A DNA stretch of 13,257 bases from Candidatus Pelagibacterales bacterium (GTDB taxonomy: Bacteria; Pseudomonadota; Alphaproteobacteria; TMED109): the NCBI GenBank assembly GCA_002732015.1, contig PCCU01000021.1, positions 1-13,257 on the forward strand, written 5' to 3'. Shown one piece after another: positions 1 to 5,384 of this stretch (position 1 is the first letter of the stretch; each line of letters begins with the position of its first letter). The notes below the pieces were generated by a model. The model searched no databases. It was not told where the DNA came from and saw only the letters and a list, made by a program, of their open reading frames with translations. Both the position numbers and the translations under genes were made by a program.

Positions 1-722
1 AAGATTTAAAATGTCCTTAATAACTTTAAAGTAAATTTCAGTTTTTCCTGAACCAGTAACACCATCTAAAAGAATAGGTTTTTTATTTTTTATATTAACC
101 TTGCTTTTAAGCTTCTCATAAGCATCAATCTGATCTTGAGAAAGTTTTTTTAGTGAAATATTTTTAAAACTTATAGTTTGCTCCAATAAATTATTTTGCT
201 TTTCCAAAATAAAATTTTTTTCCTTCAAATAGTCAATTACATTTTTTTTAACCTTAAGCTTTTTAATAATTTCTTGTTTTGTTTTTGGATTATAATAAAG
301 AAATTTTAAAATATTATTTTCGGCTTTACCTAAACCTGCTTGAAAATTCTTATATGCTATAAAAAGTTTTTCAGTTTTAGCTAACTCAATAACTTTTTGA
401 TTTGGTAAAAATAACTTTAATGCTAAGCCTGCATTTAAATGATAATAATATACCAACCAACTATAAAAATTAATTAAATTTTTATTAAATTTTTTATTTA
501 AATATTCTTTTTCAATTACCTTAATTGTAAAATTACTTTTTGGCTTATTTATTTTTTTTATTATTAACCCAAGTACTTTTTTTTTTCTTAAAGTGACCTG
601 TACAATTATTCCTTCCTGCAATCGGTTGTAGGATTTATATGTTAGATTTTGATTGATATTTGATGCTACTAAAATATCATAGTAGTTATCTTGACTTTTT
701 TTTTTCTTTCTTTTTTTATCAT
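1..722 (-). CDS. priA: Primosomal replication restart helicase PriA, N-terminal part (cut by window edge; frame break near start)
   Basis: PriA recognises stalled or collapsed replication forks and reloads the replicative helicase. About 241 N-terminal residues of a protein usually near 700 lie here. The order fits PriA: an N-terminal fork-binding domain (ILVASNINQNLTYKSY, then LQEGIIVQVTLRKKKVLG and the W-L-V-YYYH-NAGLAL stretch), a Lys-rich middle that probably holds the winged helix, then LSQDQIDAYEKL and PILLDGVTGSGKTEIY, the PriA-style Walker A (GVTGSGKT, about residues 221-228). The remaining helicase motifs and zinc cysteines lie outside the window. Reading back from this frame, a TAA occurs at 727-729 and there is no ATG, GTG or TTG before the conserved N-terminus. 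An ATG at 720-722 is one frame off and would join the PriA frame if the A10 run (T at 696-705) held 11 A. An ATT at 673-675 is the in-frame alternative. Identity is secure; the start is not. Confidence 0.9.
696..705 (-). other. A10 homopolymer at the priA frame break
   Basis: On the coding (minus) strand this is ten consecutive A, followed by GTCAAG. The ATG at 720-722 reads MIKKERKKK and then leaves the PriA frame. Adding one A to this run, or to the nearby A7 run at 711-717, fuses that start to the conserved PriA N-terminus. It is either a sequence-length error or a slippage site. Confidence 0.6.
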
Positions 723-758
723 TTTCTTAAATAATAATATTTAATTTACTTTTGTGCT
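723..758. promoter_or_regulatory. Divergent intergenic gap between priA and the transaldolase gene
   Basis: These 36 nt, almost all A and T, separate the two divergent starts and must lie in or near both 5' regions. On the plus strand TAATAT at 735-740 resembles a -10 element 18 nt before the transaldolase ATG, but I see no convincing -35 at the right spacing. TTGACT at 691-696 is too far upstream. On the minus strand TATTAT-like sequence precedes the priA ATG. Neither gene has a Shine-Dalgarno sequence here. The promoter assignment is inferred mainly from position. Confidence 0.25.
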
Positions 759-1415
759 ATGAAATTTTTTATTGATACCGCAGAGATTGAAGAAATTAAA
801 TCCCTATCTGAACTTGGTTTAGTTGATGGAGTTACTACAAACCCTACTTTAATATACAAATCTGGAAAAGACTTTAGAGAGGTAATTAAAGAAATTAGTT
901 CTATAGTTAAAGGACCTATTTCTGCAGAAGTTACAAGCATAAAAAGTCAAGATATGATAGATCAAGGTATTGAATTAGCTAAAATTTCTAACAACATTGT
1001 TGTTAAGGTGCCACTTACTGCAGATGGATTGATAGCCTGTAAAAAACTAAGCTCCAGTAATATAAAAGTTAACGTGACATTATGTTTTTCTGCCTCACAA
1101 GCACTCCTTGCTGGAAAACTTGGGGCTACTTACATATCACCCTTTATAGGTCGATTAGATGACATAGGTACACCTGGCTTAAATCTCATTAAGGATATAG
1201 TAAACATTTATAATATTCATAAACAAGATATAAAGACAGAAGTATTAGCGGCATCAATAAGAAGTCCTCTACAAGTATCACAAGTTGCGTCTGCAGGTGC
1301 TCATGTTGCTACCATTCCTCCTAATATTATATATCAAATGATAAAGCACCCTTTAACAGATGTTGGATTAGCTACCTTTATGAATGACTGGAAGAAAACC
1401 GGACAAAAATTTTGA
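759..1415 (+). CDS. tal: Transaldolase, small TalC/FSA-type
   Basis: A 218-residue class I aldolase of the short transaldolase / fructose-6-phosphate aldolase family, a cytoplasmic enzyme of the non-oxidative pentose phosphate pathway. Visible motifs are FIDTA (4-8), GVTTNPTL (24-31), the Schiff-base lysine K83 in VVKVPLT, T107 in NVTLCFS, and SPFIGRLDDIG (127-137). By family numbering E. coli FSA carries Gln59 and Tyr131, whereas transaldolases carry Glu and Phe at these sites. Here they are E57 and F129, so I infer transaldolase activity (dihydroxyacetone transfer) rather than FSA. The length is full and the ATG fits the family start. No Shine-Dalgarno is visible, and the start lies only 36 nt from the divergent priA ATG, so a short-leader or leaderless mRNA is possible. 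The stop overlaps the xerC start, suggesting co-transcription. Confidence 0.93.
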   Translation: MKFFIDTAEIEEIKSLSELGLVDGVTTNPTLIYKSGKDFREVIKEISSIVKGPISAEVTSIKSQDMIDQGIELAKISNNIVVKVPLTADGLIACKKLSSSNIKVNVTLCFSASQALLAGKLGATYISPFIGRLDDIGTPGLNLIKDIVNIYNIHKQDIKTEVLAASIRSPLQVSQVASAGAHVATIPPNIIYQMIKHPLTDVGLATFMNDWKKTGQKF

Positions 1416-2386
1416 GTAGAAATTTAAAAGATTCTTTTAAAAGCATTGAAGAATTATCAGATAAAAAATTATTTACTACTTATGAAGATTGGCAGAAATG
1501 GTTGCTTACCTTTAGAAATCTCTCTAAAAATACTGCATTATCATATGGATATGATTTTAAATATTTTTTGAATTTTTTGAGATTACATTATGAAGACAAT
1601 AAAGTTAGTTTATCAATATTAAATAATTTAAAAGTCCAAGATTATAGATCTTGGATTTCTTTTTTAAGCTCTAAGAATATATTGATAGGAGCAAAATCCT
1701 TGGCCAGAGCAAGGGCCAGTGTAAAGTCTTTTTTTAATTACTGTATTTTAAATAAAAAGTTAGAAAATTCTTTGATATTCCAACTTTCTTCTCCTAAAAT
1801 TCCTAAAAGTTTACCCAGACCATTGTCTGACAACCAAATAAAAAAGTTTATAGCTAGAATTAATGAAGAAAAAAATACTATTGTAAAACTAAGAAATAAA
1901 GCATTTGTTATACTTTTATGGGGGGCTGGGCTTAGAATAAGTGAAGCTTTATCATTAAAAACTAATGATATTAAAAATGATTATATAGTAATTTTAGGAA
2001 AAGGAAAAAAAGAAAGGCTAATACCACTCATTCCTCAAGTAAAGAAAGTTTTATCAGAATGGGTATTGGAAAGATCTAAAATAAAAGTGAGTTACTGTAA
2101 TAATATATTTATCAATTTTAATGGAAAAAAAATTACTCCTAGATACTTTCAAAAATTTTTTTATAACTTGAGAAACGAATTAGACTTAGATATCAATGTA
2201 ACTCCTCATTCACTAAGACATAGCTTTGCTACGCACTTATTGAAAAATGGAGTTGACTTAAGAACACTTCAGTTAATGTTGGGGCATTCAAGTCTTTCTA
2301 CTACTCAACATTATCTGAAAGTTTCTAACCAATTCGTAAATCAAACATATAATAAAACTCATCCCAGAGCAAAGATAAGCTTTTGA
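1412..2386 (+). CDS. xerC: Tyrosine recombinase XerC (chromosome dimer resolution)
   Basis: A 324-residue tyrosine recombinase. With a partner (XerD) this family resolves chromosome dimers at dif near the terminus. The N-terminal core-binding domain spans roughly 20-125 and the catalytic domain 135-324. All catalytic residues are present: R175 (GAGLRISEAL), K197 (LGKGKKERLIPL), H266 and R269 (TPHSLRHSFATH), H292 (LMLGHSSLSTTQ) and nucleophile Y301 (HYLKV). The H-R-H-Y spacing (3, 26 and 35 residues from the first His) equals that of XerD. The start is TTG at 1412-1414, overlapping the transaldolase TGA by 4 nt (TTGA). There is no ATG near the N-terminus and no close Shine-Dalgarno, so translation is probably coupled to tal. 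The full-length, single-copy chromosomal setting beside housekeeping genes favours XerC over a phage or integron integrase. XerC rather than XerD is inferred from the alphaproteobacterial neighbourhood. Confidence 0.88.
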   Translation: MSRNLKDSFKSIEELSDKKLFTTYEDWQKWLLTFRNLSKNTALSYGYDFKYFLNFLRLHYEDNKVSLSILNNLKVQDYRSWISFLSSKNILIGAKSLARARASVKSFFNYCILNKKLENSLIFQLSSPKIPKSLPRPLSDNQIKKFIARINEEKNTIVKLRNKAFVILLWGAGLRISEALSLKTNDIKNDYIVILGKGKKERLIPLIPQVKKVLSEWVLERSKIKVSYCNNIFINFNGKKITPRYFQKFFYNLRNELDLDINVTPHSLRHSFATHLLKNGVDLRTLQLMLGHSSLSTTQHYLKVSNQFVNQTYNKTHPRAKISF

Positions 2387-2393
2387 AAAGCTT
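2377..2393. terminator. Palindrome between convergent xerC and lpdA, possible bidirectional terminator
   Basis: AAGCTTTT and AAAAGCTT flank a single G. As RNA this can fold as a 7-bp stem with a TGA loop on the xerC side. It begins 4 nt after the lpdA stop (2395-2397) and contains the xerC stop (2384-2386), exactly where both transcripts should end. The stem has little GC and no U tract follows in either direction, so it is not a classic intrinsic terminator. Confidence 0.35.
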
Positions 2394-2394
2394 G

Positions 2395-3801
2395 CTAGAA
2401 ATGCAAGGTCTTTCCTATAGATGCTAATGATGCAGCTTCCTTCATAGACTCTGATAAAGTAGGATGAGCATGACAAATCAATGCTATGTCCTCTGCACTT
2501 AGTCCAGCCTCTAAAGCAGTAGCTGCCTCTCCAATTAATTCCCCTGCATGAGCCCCTATAATATGAACCGCTATTATCTTATCATTTCTAGGGTGTGATA
2601 ATATTTTTATATTTCCTTCAGTATCTCCTGTAGTTTTAGCTCTAGCATTAGCTGTAAAAGGAAAAACTCCTTTTTTGTATTCAATACCCTTTTCTTGCAA
2701 TTCTTTTTCCGTTGGACCAACCCAGGCAACTTCTGGCTCAGTATAAATTACAGCGGGTATGCAGCCATAGTTTAAAACTGGATTATTTCCAGCAATCCTT
2801 TCAGCAAAAATATGTCCTTCAGCGCTTGCTTTATGTGCAAGCATTGGGCCTTCAATGACATCTCCTATAGCAAAAATATTAGGAACAGAAGTTTGAAAGT
2901 TATTATCAACTTCTATTGTATTATTTTTTTTATTAATTTTAATTCCTAATTCTTCAATACCTAGTCCATCATGGTATGGTCGTCTGCCTACAGACACCAA
3001 TACTTTATCAAAAGATAATTCTTCTCTAATATTTTCAATATTATTTAAACAATCTAAAAAAACTTTATTGCTTTTCTTTTTTGCTTTCTCAACACCAGTA
3101 TTAAGCAAAAATTTTAACCCTTGACCTTTCAAGGTTTTAAAAAAAATACCAGCTGTATCTGTATCCATAGTTGGAACAATATTTTCAGAAAATTCTATAA
3201 TTGTGACATTAGATCCTAGCCTTTTCCAAACTGATCCTAGCTCTAACCCTATATACCCTCCCCCAATTACAGCCAAATTTTCTGGAACACTTTTAAACTC
3301 CAAAGCACCTGTAGATGAAACTATATCTCTTTCATCTATTTCAACATTTTTAATGTTTGATGGGACAGATCCAGTTGCGATCAAAATATTTTTAGCATTA
3401 AACCTTTCACCATTAACAGACACTGTATTATTTTCAACAATTTTTGCAGACCCTTCTAAAAAAGAAACATTATTTTTCTTAAACAAAAACTCTATACCGT
3501 CAGTCAATTTTTTTACCGCATCAGACTTATTTCTCATCATCTTATTCAGGTCTACTTTGACTTCTCCTTTTATATCTATGCCAATATCAACAAAATGTTT
3601 CTTGCTTAAGTTATATAAGTATGATGAATGCAATAAAGTCTTTGATGGTATACACCCAACGTTTAGACACGTACCACCTAAAGACTTTCTTTTTTCAATA
3701 CAAAGTACTCTAAGCGATAGTTGAGCTGCCCTTATTGCAGCCACATATCCTCCAGGACCCCCTCCAATTACTATCAAATCATACTGTTTTTCAGCATTCA
3801 T
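2395..3801 (-). CDS. lpdA: Dihydrolipoyl dehydrogenase (E3 of 2-oxoglutarate dehydrogenase)
   Basis: A 468-residue FAD/NAD flavoprotein disulfide reductase that reoxidises dihydrolipoyl groups on the E2 subunit and passes electrons to NAD+. Domains in order: the N-terminal FAD-binding fold (VIGGGPGGYVAA, 11-22), the redox disulfide C45-C50 (GGTCLNVGCIPSK), the NAD fold (AVIGGGYIGLELG, 177-189), the second FAD-contact motif (IFAIGDVIEGPMLAHKA, 309-325), and the C-terminal dimerisation domain with the catalytic pair H446 and E451 in HAHPTLSE. Length is normal and nothing essential is missing. Its ATG overlaps the sucB TGA by 4 nt (ATGA), and it is the last gene of the minus-strand run, so it most likely serves this E1-E2 pair. 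It could also supply E3 to pyruvate dehydrogenase or glycine cleavage; the window cannot tell. No Shine-Dalgarno is visible. Confidence 0.97.
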   Translation of the reverse strand: MNAEKQYDLIVIGGGPGGYVAAIRAAQLSLRVLCIEKRKSLGGTCLNVGCIPSKTLLHSSYLYNLSKKHFVDIGIDIKGEVKVDLNKMMRNKSDAVKKLTDGIEFLFKKNNVSFLEGSAKIVENNTVSVNGERFNAKNILIATGSVPSNIKNVEIDERDIVSSTGALEFKSVPENLAVIGGGYIGLELGSVWKRLGSNVTIIEFSENIVPTMDTDTAGIFFKTLKGQGLKFLLNTGVEKAKKKSNKVFLDCLNNIENIREELSFDKVLVSVGRRPYHDGLGIEELGIKINKKNNTIEVDNNFQTSVPNIFAIGDVIEGPMLAHKASAEGHIFAERIAGNNPVLNYGCIPAVIYTEPEVAWVGPTEKELQEKGIEYKKGVFPFTANARAKTTGDTEGNIKILSHPRNDKIIAVHIIGAHAGELIGEAATALEAGLSAEDIALICHAHPTLSESMKEAASLASIGKTLHF

Positions 3802-5384
3802 AAGTCAAACATCATTTGTTCTGGATTTTCAATAATTTCCTTTACTCGCACTAAAAATGTTACAGCTTCTTTACCATCTACTATTCTATGATCATATGTA
3901 AGTGCAACATACATAATAGGTCTAATTTCTATTTGACCATTTACTACCCAGGGTCTTTTTACTATGTTATGAAGACCTAATATTCCTGACTGAGGTGCAT
4001 TTAAAATAGGTGTTGATAACATTGATCCATAGACACCTCCATTTGATATAGTAAAAGTTCCATCTTTCATATGTTCCATAGTCAGTTTATTTTCTTTTGC
4101 CATTTTTCCATATTTTAATATTTCACTTTCAATATTTGCAAATGACATTTTATCAGCATTTCTAATTACAGGAACATAAAGACCTCTTTCTGTACCCACA
4201 GCAATACCTATATCATATCTATTTTTATATATAATAGAGCTTTCCTTTATTTCAGCATTTATTTCAGGTATCTCTTTTAAAACTGTTATTGCTGCTTTTG
4301 TAAAAAGAGACATAAACCCAAGCTTTACGCCATGCTTTTCTAAAAACTTATCTTTATATTTTTTTCTAATTTCTATTATTTTAAACATATCAATTTCATT
4401 AAATGTTGTAAGCATTGCGGCTGTATTTTGTGCTTGTTTCAATCTACTCGCTATACTTTGTCTTAACTTGCTGAGCGGTTTTACATTATCTGTGCTTTCT
4501 AATGCTTCATTGTCTTCTTGTGAAAAATTTTTAAAAGAATCTAATGAGTCCATTTTTGTTACCCTATTAGCGCTTTGTAAATCATTAATATTTACATTTT
4601 TTTCTCTTATATTTTTTTTCGCAGCTGGAGAAAAAGATAGATCATTAGAAAATTCTACTAAATCTAACATAGTAACTTTATTACCTATACCAGTTCTTTT
4701 TACCGCTGTTGGATCCAAATCGTTATCTAATATCTCAGTTTCTGATTTTTTCTCTGCGGTTATCTTACTTATACTTCTTTTATCTTCATTAACTTTACTT
4801 TTTTCAGAAAAATCTTTTTTAGAGTTTACTAGAGTATCTTTCAATTCTAATATTGCTATCACTTCTCCAATTTTCACCTCTTCTTGCTCTTTGAACAAAA
4901 GTTCTTTTATAATTCCATTATCTTCTGCATAAAGTTCTTGTGTAACTTTATCAGTTTCTATTTCTACTAAAGGTTCTCCTTTGAATACTTCTTGCCCTAA
5001 ACTTTTCATCCATTTTCCTATCGTAGCTTCAGTAATAGACTCTCCTAAAGATGGAACTATTAATTCTGAAACAGATTTCTTATCTTCATTATTATTTTTA
5101 ACTTTTTTTTCTTCTTCTTTATCTTTACTAGCTAATTCTTGATCTAATAGTTGAATAGAACCTAAGGTATCACCGATATTAACATCATCTCCTTCTTGAA
5201 AAAAAACTTCAAATAATGTTCCACTATCTGCTGCATAGATTTCTTGAGAAACTTTATCTGTTTCAAGCTCTAATAAGATGTCGTCTTTTTTTACCTTGTT
5301 TCCTTTTTTAAAAAACCATTTTGCTACGGTTGCTTCTGTAATTGACTCCCCTAAGGAAGGAACTTGTATTTCTATTTTTTTCAT
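3798..5384 (-). CDS. sucB: Dihydrolipoyllysine succinyltransferase (E2 of 2-oxoglutarate dehydrogenase) with two lipoyl domains
   Basis: The core-forming E2, which transfers the succinyl group from lipoyl-lysine to CoA. At 528 residues it exceeds the roughly 400 usual for proteobacterial SucB. The extra length comes from a second lipoyl domain. Domain 1 (about 4-80) carries lipoyl lysine K44 in ETDKVSQE and domain 2 (about 106-180) K146 in ETDKVTQE. Both begin VPSLGESITEAT. Charged, Lys/Glu-rich linkers follow (81-105 and 183-215). The E1/E3-binding region (about 220-285) is odd: DLDPTAVKRTGIGNKVT resembles the second half of a binding domain, and SPAAKKNIREKNVNINDLQS the first half of another. 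The catalytic domain (about 300-528) is complete, with H499 and D503 in DHRIVDG. Start (5382-5384) and stop overlap sucA and lpdA by 4 nt each. The neighbouring SucA fixes the substrate as 2-oxoglutarate rather than pyruvate. Confidence 0.96.
   Translation of the reverse strand: MKKIEIQVPSLGESITEATVAKWFFKKGNKVKKDDILLELETDKVSQEIYAADSGTLFEVFFQEGDDVNIGDTLGSIQLLDQELASKDKEEEKKVKNNNEDKKSVSELIVPSLGESITEATIGKWMKSLGQEVFKGEPLVEIETDKVTQELYAEDNGIIKELLFKEQEEVKIGEVIAILELKDTLVNSKKDFSEKSKVNEDKRSISKITAEKKSETEILDNDLDPTAVKRTGIGNKVTMLDLVEFSNDLSFSPAAKKNIREKNVNINDLQSANRVTKMDSLDSFKNFSQEDNEALESTDNVKPLSKLRQSIASRLKQAQNTAAMLTTFNEIDMFKIIEIRKKYKDKFLEKHGVKLGFMSLFTKAAITVLKEIPEINAEIKESSIIYKNRYDIGIAVGTERGLYVPVIRNADKMSFANIESEILKYGKMAKENKLTMEHMKDGTFTISNGGVYGSMLSTPILNAPQSGILGLHNIVKRPWVVNGQIEIRPIMYVALTYDHRIVDGKEAVTFLVRVKEIIENPEQMMFDL
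4845..5375 (-). repeat. Tandem lipoyl-domain duplication inside sucB
   Basis: This stretch encodes two lipoyl domains of about 76 residues joined by a charged linker. Their modified lysines lie 102 residues apart. By eye about half the positions agree, with VPSLGESITEAT and ETDKV identical. The DNA has drifted more than the protein, so the duplication is not recent. Confidence 0.85.

Noticed and set aside
577..586. Second A10 tract in priA as another frameshift site
   Set aside because: The PriA-like sequence continues in the same frame on both sides (VQVTLR before, VLGLI after), so no correction is needed here.
691..696. TTGACT as a -35 box for the transaldolase gene
   Set aside because: It lies inside the priA coding region, and no good -10 element occurs 16-18 nt downstream. 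The nearest reasonable one, at 735-740, is 38 nt away.
1412..2386. Phage or genomic-island integrase, with a nearby attachment site
   Set aside because: The protein has XerC/D-type length and motif spacing and sits among conserved housekeeping genes. There is no tRNA gene, direct repeat or cargo. I also searched by eye for a dif-like site and saw none.
3203..3724. 173-codon open frame on the plus strand, antisense to lpdA
   Set aside because: It lies wholly inside a well-supported enzyme gene. Its product is low-complexity with no family motif, and it has no ribosome binding site.
4468..4932. 154-codon open frame on the plus strand, antisense to sucB
   Set aside because: It mirrors the charged linkers and binding region of sucB, giving Ser/Leu/Phe-rich sequence typical of the complement of Lys/Glu codons. 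Its hydrophobic look is a by-product, not a membrane protein.
3798..5384. The two-lipoyl E2 as a pyruvate dehydrogenase E2 (AceF)
   Set aside because: It overlaps sucA by 4 nt, its lipoyl and catalytic signatures (ETDKV, DHRIVDG) fit the 2-oxoglutarate type, and no pyruvate dehydrogenase E1 gene is nearby.
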